DNA from: Deltaproteobacteria bacterium CG_4_8_14_3_um_filter_43_13
GTDB lineage: Bacteria; Desulfobacterota; UBA8473
Assembly (NCBI GenBank): GCA_002782605.1
Contig: PFIF01000202.1
Span: forward strand, 1-7,339
DNA length: 7,339 nucleotides
Direction of reading: 5' to 3'
Of the stretch, positions 1-6,712 are shown piece after piece. The notes below the pieces were generated by a model. That model was not told the DNA's origin. It saw only the letters and a list, made by a program, of their open reading frames with translations, and searched no databases. Both the position numbers and the translations under genes were made by a program. Positions within the stretch are counted from its first letter, which is position 1; the number at the start of each line of letters is the position of its first letter.

Positions 1-152
1 GGTGGATAATATCCGCCAAGATAATTAAGGAAAAATTTGGCGCTTCCTTGCAACAGATAGAAAAATACAGTGGCGCCCAGTCCGGTTAAGATGCCTATAA
101 GGATACTATAGATAAACCACTTTCCTATTGATTTAAAATCCGGGTCGCGCAT
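1..152 (-). CDS. Probable ClC-family chloride channel/transporter, N-terminal fragment
   Basis: Only the first 50 codons are present; the rest runs off the low-coordinate edge. The peptide opens MRDPDFKSIGKWFIYSILIG and continues with a hydrophobic, glycine-rich helix (residues about 12-34, ending VFFYLLQ) and then a segment ending LGGYYPP. A short polar N-terminus, then K-W and an LIGxxxGLGAxxFF-type first helix, then a GYxPP turn, is the pattern I associate with the start of bacterial ClC proteins, which move chloride (often in exchange for protons) across the inner membrane. The start is the ATG at 150-152: a stop lies ten codons upstream in frame, and a weak AGGG ribosome site sits six bases before the ATG. 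It lies 74 bases downstream of glmS on the same strand with no terminator between, so co-transcription is possible. The selectivity-filter motifs lie outside the window, so the family call rests on the N-terminus alone. Confidence 0.68.
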   Translation of the reverse strand, partial: MRDPDFKSIGKWFIYSILIGILTGLGATVFFYLLQGSAKFFLNYLGGYYP

Positions 153-226
153 AAGTTGCCCTATTCCTAAGTTGTTTAATTAAACCAATCTTCGCATAGT
201 TCTTGAGGGTTGATGTTCTAGAGGTT

Positions 227-2056
227 TCACTCCACCGTCACACTTTTTGCCAGGTTTCTAGGCTGATCAACATCTGTTCCCCTCAGCACCGCAATATGAT
301 ATGCCAAAAGCTGGAGGGGAATGGCAAACAAAATGGGGGTTAAGGATGGTATTGTCTGAGGAATAAAAAACACATCATCGACCTTCTTTGCAATCTCTCT
401 GCGGGATATGCTTGCTACTGCAATTGTCTTCCCTCGCCTCGCCTTTACCTCTTCAATGTTGCTTACAATCTTTTCATAAGATATATCGTTTGATACCAGG
501 ACCACCACTGGCATATCATTGTCGATTAGTGCAATGGGGCCGTGCTTCATTTCGCCCGCCGGGTAACCCTCTGCATGGATATATGAAATCTCCTTTAGCT
601 TCAATGCCCCTTCTAAGGCAAGAGGATAATTTATCCCCCTGCCTAAGTATAGAAAATTTTGGCAACGGAAATATTTCTTGGCCATCTCCTTGATCTCCCC
701 TTCTCGTTCCAGAATGTCTTCAATATGATGGGGGATCCTGGCTAGCTCTCCTAGAATATTCTTTGTTTTTCTCGCTGTGATACTCTTTTTGATTTTGGCC
801 AGATAAAGAGTCAGAAGATAAAGTGCCGCCAGTTGGGCAGTAAATGCCTTGGTAGATGCCACACCTATCTCTGGCCCGGCATGGGTATATATTACCCCAT
901 GGGACTCACGAACGATGCTGCTATCCACCACATTACAGATTGAGAGGGTTTTTCCCCCTTTTCTCTTTGTCTCTTTTAATGCCGCCAGAGTATCTGCTGT
1001 CTCCCCGGATTGGGAAATAAAGATCGAGAGGGTAGCCTCATCTATTATTGGATCTCGATAGCGAAACTCCGACCCCAAGTCTACTTCAACAGGAATTCGA
1101 CAAAATTCCTCAATCATAAATTCTCCTACCAGGGCAGCATGGAAAGATGTGCCGCAGGCAACCAGGAGTATACGGTTTATCTTGCTCAATTCCCCATGGG
1201 AGATATTCATCTCTTCCAGGGAAACCTCACCCCTGTCTTTGAAAATCCCCCCTCTTATAGTGTCGGTTATAGACCGGGGTTGTTCAAAGATCTCCTTTAG
1301 CATAAAGTGCTTATAGCCTTCTTTCTCCGCCATAACAGGGTCCCAGAGAATCTCTTTGGGCTCCCTGTTAATCTTCTTGCCTTCAAGAGAAGTTATCCTT
1401 GCCCCACTGTCCGACAGAACTGCCATCTCATTGTCCTCCAGGAAGATTACCCTTCTTGTGTGATTCAGGATTGCAGGAATGTCAGACGCTACAAAGAATT
1501 CATCCTCTCCTAACCCGATCACCAATGGACTTTCCTTCTTCGCAGCAATAAGCTTCCTTGGCTCTTTCTCATAGAGAACCGCTATGGCATAGGACCCCTT
1601 CAGTTTTTTGAGGGCATTTCTAACTGCAGACTCAATGTCTTCCCCTGCAGCAATAAACCTATCTATGAGATGGGATATAATCTCAGTGTCTGTCTCGGAT
1701 TGAAACTTACACCCTTCGGAGATCAAGGAATCTTTCAACTCGACATAATTCTCTATTATACCATTGTGTACAACTGCCACCCCGCCGGCTTTATGGGGGT
1801 GGGCATTTTTCTCAGAGGGTCTGCCATGGGTTGCCCACCGTGTATGCCCTATGCCAACGCTTCCACAAAAAACCTCGTTTCTTATAGAATCCTCCAGATT
1901 TTTTATCTTTCCCTTACAACGGCGTACTTCAATGCCTCCATTATCAAAAACAGCGATCCCTGCCGAGTCATATCCCCTGTACTCAAGCCTCTTGAGGCCC
2001 TCTAACAGGATAGGTACGCTCTTCCTCTTTCCTATGTAGCCTATAATGCCGCACAT
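227..2056 (-). CDS. glmS: Glutamine--fructose-6-phosphate aminotransferase (isomerizing)
   Basis: GlmS makes glucosamine-6-phosphate from fructose-6-phosphate and glutamine, the first committed step to UDP-GlcNAc, in the cytoplasm. The 609-residue product has the usual length. The N-terminal class II glutaminase domain (about 1-240) starts MCGIIGYIG, where Cys2 becomes the N-terminal nucleophile after Met removal; HTRWATHG (71-78) and HNGIIEN (98-104) are further glutaminase motifs. Two SIS sugar-isomerase domains follow, with CGTS (301-304), SQSGETADT (349-357), Glu489 and His505 in the LKEISYIHAEGYPAGEMKHG stretch, and the C-terminal DQPRNLAKSVTVE with the conserved Lys604. The frame stays open 17 codons further upstream, but catalysis requires Cys directly after the initiator Met, and AAGGG sits seven bases before this ATG. 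It follows glmU across a 226-base gap filled mostly by an inverted repeat. I see no glmS ribozyme. Confidence 0.97.
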   Translation of the reverse strand: MCGIIGYIGKRKSVPILLEGLKRLEYRGYDSAGIAVFDNGGIEVRRCKGKIKNLEDSIRNEVFCGSVGIGHTRWATHGRPSEKNAHPHKAGGVAVVHNGIIENYVELKDSLISEGCKFQSETDTEIISHLIDRFIAAGEDIESAVRNALKKLKGSYAIAVLYEKEPRKLIAAKKESPLVIGLGEDEFFVASDIPAILNHTRRVIFLEDNEMAVLSDSGARITSLEGKKINREPKEILWDPVMAEKEGYKHFMLKEIFEQPRSITDTIRGGIFKDRGEVSLEEMNISHGELSKINRILLVACGTSFHAALVGEFMIEEFCRIPVEVDLGSEFRYRDPIIDEATLSIFISQSGETADTLAALKETKRKGGKTLSICNVVDSSIVRESHGVIYTHAGPEIGVASTKAFTAQLAALYLLTLYLAKIKKSITARKTKNILGELARIPHHIEDILEREGEIKEMAKKYFRCQNFLYLGRGINYPLALEGALKLKEISYIHAEGYPAGEMKHGPIALIDNDMPVVVLVSNDISYEKIVSNIEEVKARRGKTIAVASISRREIAKKVDDVFFIPQTIPSLTPILFAIPLQLLAYHIAVLRGTDVDQPRNLAKSVTVE

Positions 2057-2063
2057 AACTATG

Positions 2064-2068
2064 CCCTT
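2064..2068 (-). promoter_or_regulatory. glmS ribosome-binding site
   Basis: AAGGG on the minus strand, seven bases before the ATG at 2054-2056. It supports choosing the MCG start over the longer open frame that begins at 2107. Confidence 0.6.
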
Positions 2069-2106
2069 ATTTTGCTCTCTCTTCGATACCTTTGCACAAC
2101 CTGCCA

Positions 2107-2292
2107 AGAGCTTTGAAGAAGTCCCCTGAGAGCGAATTCATAGATTTTTTGGGGAACCCTTCTTGGCAAGCGGAATGTAGAAAATTCACATGTTTGAGCC
2201 CGAAGGGCGAGTTTGTGAATTTTCAATGGAGTGAGCTTAGATGGGTCAAAAAATGTATGCTGAAGTGAAAAGGGGTACTTCTTCAAAGCTCT
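2107..2292. repeat. 186-base imperfect palindrome (MITE/REP-like) between glmU and glmS
   Basis: The outer ends are inverted copies of AGAGCTTTGAAGAAGT followed by CCCCT: 2107-2127 pairs with 2271-2292, with one extra base in the second copy. Further matched blocks share roughly the same centre: an A/T run (2144-2150 with 2248-2254), a perfect 11-base pair of arms (GAAAATTCACA at 2180-2190 with TGTGAATTTTC at 2214-2224), and a GCCC-GAA-GGGC hairpin at the centre (2198-2208). The whole stretch can therefore fold on itself as DNA or RNA. The right terminal repeat contains the glmU stop codon (2283-2285). I see no clear target-site duplication and no credible protein. The likely identity is a non-autonomous mobile repeat; a structured intercistronic RNA is the alternative. 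Confidence 0.82.
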
Positions 2293-3647
2293 CTCTTTCT
2301 CTTCTTGGTCACCTGTTTTGCCCGGCTCAAAGCCAGACTGCCTGAGGGCACATCCTCTGTGATGGTTGACCCTGCTCCGATGTATGCCCCTTCACCGATC
2401 TTAACAGGTGCTACAAATTGGGTATCGCTCCCTATAAACACATTGTCTTCTATGATTGTCTGATTTTTTTTTAATCCATCGTAGTTACAGGTAATGGTTC
2501 CTGCCCCAACATTTACCCCCCTGCCCAGTGTGGCGTCTCCTAAATAACTCAGGTGAGATGCCTTGCTTCCTTCTCCAATCTTTGTCTTCTTAATCTCCAC
2601 AAAATTTCCTATCTTAACCTTATCCTCTAACTCTGTATCGGGTCTCAAATGGGCAAAAGGGCCGATTATAACTCTATTGGCTATCTTACTATCACTGATA
2701 ACACAACAGGTCTTTATGATCACACTATCACCAATTATAGAATTGGTAATCATGGATCCGGGTTCAATTATGCATTCTTTCCCTATTTGCGAGTTGCCCT
2801 GTATATAACAATTGGGATAAATCACCGTGTCTATTCCTATCCTGACGTCCCTTTCTATAAACGTTGTCTGGGGAGCTATAATGCCTACCCCATTCATCAT
2901 TAGTTTATAGAGGATCTCTCTTCTAATAACCTCGTTCGCCTTTGCCAGCTCCTCTCTGTTGTTTATCCCCATCACCTCAAAAGGGTCCTCTGCTAAAAAG
3001 CCCTTCACCTTCTCATCGTGCTCTGTGGCTATCGCTACGATATCGGTCAAATAATACTCTGACTGCTTATTTTCTCTGCCAACCATTTGTAGGGCTTGAA
3101 ACAGATAGCTCGCTTTTGCACAGTATATCCCTGTGTTGACTTCTTTCACTTCTTTCTCCAGATCAGTAGCATCTCTCTCTTCCACAATCCTTAAAATCCC
3201 GCCGTCATCGCCCCTGATTATTCTTCCATAACCCTCAGGGTTCGGGAGTTTTGTTGTTAAAACGGTAACCGCGGAGCTTCCTTCCTGGTGAACCTCTATC
3301 AATGCCCTGACGGTGTCTTCCTTAATCAGAGGCACATCGCCACACAGTATTAATATGTCTCCTTTAAAATCCTTCAGGGTGTCTTTTGTACACAAAACAG
3401 CATGCCCTGTACCAAGCTGCTCTTTCTGTTCAACAAAAGCCAGCCCCTCCCCCTTAAACCTCTCCCTGATAAGCTCTGCCTGATAACCCGTTACCAGTAT
3501 AATATCCTGAGAATTTATCTTTCTGGCAACCTCTATGGGGAAGGACAACATGGGCTCGCCCATCAATGGATGAAGCACCTTCACCAGATTGGACTTCATC
3601 CTTGTGCCCTTACCAGCAGCCAATATCACAGTAGCTATCTCTTTCAC
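2283..3647 (-). CDS. glmU: Bifunctional UDP-N-acetylglucosamine pyrophosphorylase / glucosamine-1-phosphate N-acetyltransferase
   Basis: GlmU acetylates glucosamine-1-phosphate with acetyl-CoA and then couples the product to UTP, giving UDP-GlcNAc for peptidoglycan and lipid A. The 454-residue product matches the family length (456 in E. coli). The N-terminal uridyltransferase domain (about 1-230) shows LAAGKGTRM (9-17), KVLH (23-26), EQLGTGHA (76-83), GDVP (103-106, metal-binding Asp104), NTGIY (171-175) and GINN (227-230). The C-terminal left-handed beta-helix is built of hexapeptide repeats and carries Arg335, His365 in KASHLSYLGD and NYDG (388-391), the acetyltransferase residues. The start is the GTG at 3645-3647, with AAAAGGG five bases upstream. 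The frame is open a further 32 codons, but that extension has no family match and reads into an inverted repeat. The tail is basic (VTKKRKREL), and its stop codon falls in the next repeat. Confidence 0.96.
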   Translation of the reverse strand: MKEIATVILAAGKGTRMKSNLVKVLHPLMGEPMLSFPIEVARKINSQDIILVTGYQAELIRERFKGEGLAFVEQKEQLGTGHAVLCTKDTLKDFKGDILILCGDVPLIKEDTVRALIEVHQEGSSAVTVLTTKLPNPEGYGRIIRGDDGGILRIVEERDATDLEKEVKEVNTGIYCAKASYLFQALQMVGRENKQSEYYLTDIVAIATEHDEKVKGFLAEDPFEVMGINNREELAKANEVIRREILYKLMMNGVGIIAPQTTFIERDVRIGIDTVIYPNCYIQGNSQIGKECIIEPGSMITNSIIGDSVIIKTCCVISDSKIANRVIIGPFAHLRPDTELEDKVKIGNFVEIKKTKIGEGSKASHLSYLGDATLGRGVNVGAGTITCNYDGLKKNQTIIEDNVFIGSDTQFVAPVKIGEGAYIGAGSTITEDVPSGSLALSRAKQVTKKRKREL

Positions 3648-3652
3648 GTCGA

Positions 3653-3659
3653 CCCTTTT
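3653..3659 (-). promoter_or_regulatory. glmU ribosome-binding site, fixing a GTG start
   Basis: AAAAGGG on the minus strand lies five bases before GTG (3645-3647). It decides the start: translation from here gives an N-terminus that places the LAAGKGTRM loop at the normal family position, whereas the upstream ATG at 3743 lies inside the repeat. Confidence 0.7.
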
Positions 3660-3676
3660 CTTAAAAAACTGTACCG

Positions 3677-3872
3677 GTTTAGCCAAATAAAATGGTGCCG
3701 ATAAAGTTGTTGGGTACTCGTATCTGTTGCTTGTTATACGCAATAGCCTGTGTAAAATCCACAGAAATGATTGGAAATCTCGTCCGCTTGTTATGAATTC
3801 CTTATGCTGGATTGTAGTTCATAACGAGCAACAGATACGAGTACCCAACAAGAAAGAAAAAGTTGGCTAAAC
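3677..3872. repeat. Long inverted repeat with 31-base arms upstream of glmU
   Basis: The arms at 3707-3737 and 3821-3851 are inverted copies differing at a single base in 31; each contains CAACAGATACGAGTACCCAA or its complement. Outside them the symmetry resumes less perfectly with GTTTAGCCAA (3677-3686) against its complement (3863-3872), and A/T-rich stretches beyond may also correspond. The 83-base centre has a direct repeat of GCTTGTTAT (3729-3737 and 3786-3794), so part of the right arm (3818-3828) can also pair with the nearer copy at 3787-3797, and a small CTGTG/CACAG hairpin. No protein is credible here. The sequence is unrelated to the 2107-2292 palindrome. It looks like a MITE-type element or a structured leader; its position means the glmU transcript probably starts in or beside it. 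Confidence 0.8.
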
Positions 3873-3908
3873 AGTTACAAAAAACTGTGTTCTTAAAAAC
3901 GGCGTACC

Positions 3909-3945
3909 AAAATAAAAAAGGGGCAGGGCTTTTAAACCCGTCCCC
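3909..3945 (-). terminator. Intrinsic terminator after atpC
   Basis: On the minus strand the sequence reads GGGGACGGG, an A/T loop, CCCTGCCCC, then TTTTTTATTTT. The stem has four plus three G-C pairs around a two-base internal mismatch (arms within 3920-3945), and the T-rich tract is at 3909-3919. It begins about 26 bases past the atpC stop, the expected place for the end of the ATP synthase operon. Confidence 0.88.
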
Positions 3946-3970
3946 TCCTTAAAGGGATATGGCCTCGGGC

Positions 3971-4387
3971 TTATCTCGCCCTTGAAGCAACCTGGAGCCT
4001 CACCAGCGCCCTGCTCAACGCGGCCTGGGCTCTTGCATGGTCTATCTCTTCCTTACCTGCCTTCTTAATTCTATCTTCTGCCCTGGCTCTGGCCGCTTCA
4101 GCCCTTTTTAAATCTATCTGCTCAGCTTTTTCAGCGGTCTCAACCAATATATAAACCCTGCTGGCTGTTACCTCTGCAAAACCCCAGTTCACTGCAAGAT
4201 AGCTCGGGCTTCCATTTTTCCGGTATTTAATTTCTCCAATTTTCAACGTTGTAATAAAAGGGGTATGCCCGGGAAGAACCCCGAATTCACCCTCTTCTCC
4301 AGGAGCGGTTACTTCACTAACCTCCTCCTTTATTACAGACTTTTCTGGTGTAACTATCTCCAAAAGAATTTTCCCTTCCACAGACAT
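3971..4387 (-). CDS. atpC: F1F0 ATP synthase epsilon subunit
   Basis: The epsilon subunit belongs to the central stalk of F1; it couples gamma to the c-ring and can inhibit ATP hydrolysis. The 138-residue product fits the family. The N-terminal beta-sandwich domain (about 1-86) shows the usual IVTPEK, EGEFGVLPGHTPF (32-44) and LAVNWGFAEV (64-73) stretches, and the C-terminal two-helix domain (about 88-138) is rich in Ala, Arg and Glu. IDLKRA at 91-96 matches the I/L-D-x-x-R-A motif linked to ATP binding in some epsilon subunits such as that of Bacillus PS3. GAGGGAG immediately precedes the ATG, 15 bases after the atpD stop. It is the last gene before the terminator. Confidence 0.96.
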   Translation of the reverse strand: MSVEGKILLEIVTPEKSVIKEEVSEVTAPGEEGEFGVLPGHTPFITTLKIGEIKYRKNGSPSYLAVNWGFAEVTASRVYILVETAEKAEQIDLKRAEAARARAEDRIKKAGKEEIDHARAQAALSRALVRLQVASRAR

Positions 4388-4402
4388 CTCTCCCTCAATT
4401 CG

Positions 4403-5815
4403 TTATGCAGCCATCAACCGCTCTGCTTTTTGAAGTGCATCCTCTATCGTCCCTACCATATAGAATGCCTGCTCTGGAAGATCATCATGCTTCCCTTCTA
4501 CTATCTCTCTAAAGCCCTTTATAGTATCCTCTGTTTTAACATACACGCCTTTTGTGCCGGTAAATTCCGCGGCTACAAAGAATGGCTGAGACAGAAACCT
4601 CTGAATCTTCCTGGCCCTCGACACTATGAGCTTATCCTCCTCAGAAAGCTCCTCCATACCAAGGATGGCAATAATATCCTGAAGGTTCTTATACCGTTGA
4701 AGAATTGTCTGAACCTCCCTGGCTACCCTATAATGCTCCTCTCCCAGTATCTGGGGATCAAGGATCCTAGATGTAGAATCAAGCGGGTCAACAGCTGGAT
4801 ATATCCCCAGCTCTGCGATTTGCCGAGACAAAACAGATGTCGCATCCAGGTGAGCAAAGGTAGTTGCCGGCGCCGGATCGGTCAGGTCGTCTGCGGGAAC
4901 ATATACCGCCTGAACTGAGGTAATTGAGCCATTTTTTGTTGACGTAATCCTTTCTTCCAACTCCCCTAGATCGGTTGCCAGAGTAGGCTGATAGCCCACA
5001 GCCGATGGCATGCGTCCCAGCAAGGCTGAAACCTCTGCCCCTGCCTGTGTAAATCTAAAGATATTGTCTATGAACAACAGGACGTCCAGCCCTTCTTCAT
5101 CTCTGAAGTATTCAGCTGCAGTTAGAGCAGAAAGTCCTACCCTCGCTCTGGCTCCAGGGGTCTCTGTCATTTGACCATAAACAAGAGCGGTCTTGTCTAT
5201 AACCTTTGATTCTTTCATCTCTAACCATAGATCGTTACCCTCTCTGGTCCGCTCTCCAACCCCACCAAACACAGAAAACCCACCATGTTCTCTGGCAATG
5301 TTGTGAATTAATTCCATGATTATAACGGTTTTTCCAACCCCTGCACCTCCAAATAATCCTACCTTTCCTCCTCGGGGGTATGGTTCCAACAGGTCGATTA
5401 CTTTAATCCCTGTCTCAAATGGCACAACAGAGGTGTCTTGATCGACCAGATCCGGGGCTGGGCGATGGATAGGATATCTCTTCTTTTCGCCTATAGGCCC
5501 CAATTCATCCACGGGTTCTCCGATAACATTTATTACTCTGCCTAAAGTCTCTTTTCCCACAGGCATAGTAATCTGATTACCCTTATACACAGCCTCCATT
5601 CCTCTAGACAAACCATCGGTTGTATCCATGGCGATACACCTTACTGTGTTGTCTCCCATGTGTTGCGCTACCTCGACAATAAGGTTGCCTAATTTATCGC
5701 TTATGGCCGGGTTTGTTAACTCTATTGCCCCGTATATAGGGGGAAGACTTCCTTCTCTAAACCTGATATCAACTACCGGACCAATAATCTGTACAACGTT
5801 TCCCTTCGTTTCCAT
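4403..5815 (-). CDS. atpD: F1F0 ATP synthase catalytic beta subunit
   Basis: The beta subunit carries the three catalytic sites of F1, making or hydrolysing ATP on the cytoplasmic face of the membrane. It is full length at 470 residues. Visible are the N-terminal beta-barrel (about 1-80), Walker A GGAGVGKT (156-163), GERTREGND with the catalytic Glu188 and Arg189, Walker B LLFID ending at Asp250, the family signature PAVDPLDSTS (340-349), and the C-terminal helical domain. The torque-transmitting DELSEED loop appears as EELSEED (388-394), a conservative change at its first residue. GAGG lies three bases before the ATG, with a purine-rich AGGAGGAGG tract just upstream, which suggests strong translation suited to three copies per complex. 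The gap to atpG is 32 bases. Confidence 0.98.
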   Translation of the reverse strand: METKGNVVQIIGPVVDIRFREGSLPPIYGAIELTNPAISDKLGNLIVEVAQHMGDNTVRCIAMDTTDGLSRGMEAVYKGNQITMPVGKETLGRVINVIGEPVDELGPIGEKKRYPIHRPAPDLVDQDTSVVPFETGIKVIDLLEPYPRGGKVGLFGGAGVGKTVIIMELIHNIAREHGGFSVFGGVGERTREGNDLWLEMKESKVIDKTALVYGQMTETPGARARVGLSALTAAEYFRDEEGLDVLLFIDNIFRFTQAGAEVSALLGRMPSAVGYQPTLATDLGELEERITSTKNGSITSVQAVYVPADDLTDPAPATTFAHLDATSVLSRQIAELGIYPAVDPLDSTSRILDPQILGEEHYRVAREVQTILQRYKNLQDIIAILGMEELSEEDKLIVSRARKIQRFLSQPFFVAAEFTGTKGVYVKTEDTIKGFREIVEGKHDDLPEQAFYMVGTIEDALQKAERLMAA

Positions 5816-5847
5816 TTTCCTCTTTTCCTCCTCCTTATGGCTCTAAC

Positions 5848-6711
5848 TTATTTTAATGCTTCCGATCCACCTACAATATCCAGCATCTCCTTTGTAATCG
5901 TTGCCTGCCTTGCTTTATTGTAGGATAAGGTAAGGCTCTCAATCAATTCGCCGGCATTTTTGGTTGCAGCCTCCATAGCCATCATCCTTGCAGCGTATTC
6001 ACTTGCTGCTGACTCCAACAATGCCTTGAATATCTGAACCTCAACGTACCGTGGAAGGATCTCTTTCAATATCCTTTCTTCATCAGGCTCGTAGATATAA
6101 TCTATAACCGATTCCCCTGGTTCTGTTTCCATAGGCTTAATTGGCAAAAGTGTCTCCGCGACTACCTCTTGTCTCATCGTGGAGCGAAATTTTGTATAGA
6201 CCAAGCCGATCTCGTCAACGGCTTTGTCCCCGTAGGCCGCTACCAGGTCTCTTCCAATGTCAGAGGCAAGGCTGTATTTTAAATCACCAAGGACATCTAT
6301 GTACTCTTGATGTCTATCATATTTTCTCCTTTTAAAGTAATCCCTTCCCTTTATGCCAACCACTACCAGTGATGTTTCTATCGACCTCTTTTTTTTCTCT
6401 TTTATAATACCTTCTGCCTTAGAGAGCACATTATTGTTAAATGCCCCGCAAAGTCCGCGTTCTGTCGAAATTACTATAGTTCTAGATCTCTTTGTCTCTC
6501 TTCTTTCAAGAAGTGGGTGGGCGTCTCCTTGTGTCCTCAGCGCTAAGCTGCTTAATACCTCTCCCATCTTTTCTGCATAAGGCCGCGCTTTTAACGCGTT
6601 ATCCTGTGCCCTTCTCAATTTGGCGGCAGCAACCATCTGCATAGCCCTGGTTATTGTCTGTGTATTCTTAACGCTGCCTATCCTTCTTCTTATGTCTCTT
6701 AATGTGGCCAT
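5848..6711 (-). CDS. atpG: F1F0 ATP synthase gamma subunit
   Basis: Gamma is the rotating shaft in the centre of the alpha3beta3 ring. The 287-residue product has the normal bacterial length. The N-terminal helix begins MATLRDIRRRIGSVKNTQTI and continues MVAAAKLRRAQ; a Rossmann-like middle domain includes TERGLCGAFN; and the C-terminal helix holds SEYAARMMAMEAATKNA followed by ITKEMLDIVGGS (272-283), the gamma-subunit signature. There is no sign of the cysteine-bearing redox insert of chloroplast gamma. The ATG starts one base after the atpA stop codon, and its ribosome site (GAGAGG) lies inside the end of atpA, so the two are probably translationally coupled. Confidence 0.97.
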   Translation of the reverse strand: MATLRDIRRRIGSVKNTQTITRAMQMVAAAKLRRAQDNALKARPYAEKMGEVLSSLALRTQGDAHPLLERRETKRSRTIVISTERGLCGAFNNNVLSKAEGIIKEKKKRSIETSLVVVGIKGRDYFKRRKYDRHQEYIDVLGDLKYSLASDIGRDLVAAYGDKAVDEIGLVYTKFRSTMRQEVVAETLLPIKPMETEPGESVIDYIYEPDEERILKEILPRYVEVQIFKALLESAASEYAARMMAMEAATKNAGELIESLTLSYNKARQATITKEMLDIVGGSEALK

Positions 6712-6712
6712 C

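Larger units (their letters stand above)
3648..3908 (-). other. Non-coding atpC-glmU interval likely containing the glmU promoter
   Basis: This interval lies between the terminator behind atpC and the glmU start, so it is where a separate glmU-glmS transcript would have to begin. It consists mainly of the inverted repeat. I find TATAAC- and TACAAT-like -10 candidates on the minus strand near the repeat arms but no properly spaced -35 box, so I do not place a promoter. A 6-base hairpin ACAGTT/AACTGT also lies at 3871-3888. Confidence 0.4.

Noticed and set aside
2057..2107. A 17-residue N-terminal extension of GlmS.
   Set aside because: GlmS needs Cys at position 2 to become the N-terminal nucleophile; an extension would bury it.
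2057..2282. A glmS ribozyme/riboswitch upstream of glmS.
   Set aside because: The space is accounted for by the palindrome, I cannot see the ribozyme's conserved core, and that class is typical of Firmicutes.
2059..2286. A 75-codon open frame on the minus strand between glmU and glmS, starting TTG over the glmU stop.
   Set aside because: It lies almost wholly within the 186-base palindrome, has no recognisable domain, has no credible start signal and runs to the edge of the glmS start. It is best read as a chance frame in a repeat.
3648..3743. A 32-codon N-terminal extension of GlmU from the ATG at 3743.
   Set aside because: It is encoded by one arm of the inverted repeat, resembles no GlmU N-terminus, and a GTG with a well-spaced ribosome site gives the normal length.
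3729..3830. An integron attC-like site suggested by ATAAC/GTTAT ends and a CGGACG stretch in the repeat centre.
   Set aside because: The ends do not fit RYYYAAC and GTTRRRY, and no integrase or cassette structure is present.
4631..4651. The first residue of the beta-subunit DELSEED loop is Glu instead of Asp.
   Set aside because: It is a conservative acidic exchange in a loop known to tolerate substitution, so not worth a finding.
4265..4918. A 217-codon plus-strand open frame opposite atpC and atpD.
   Set aside because: It lies antisense to two unmistakable genes and its product has no recognisable features; it is a shadow of their coding.
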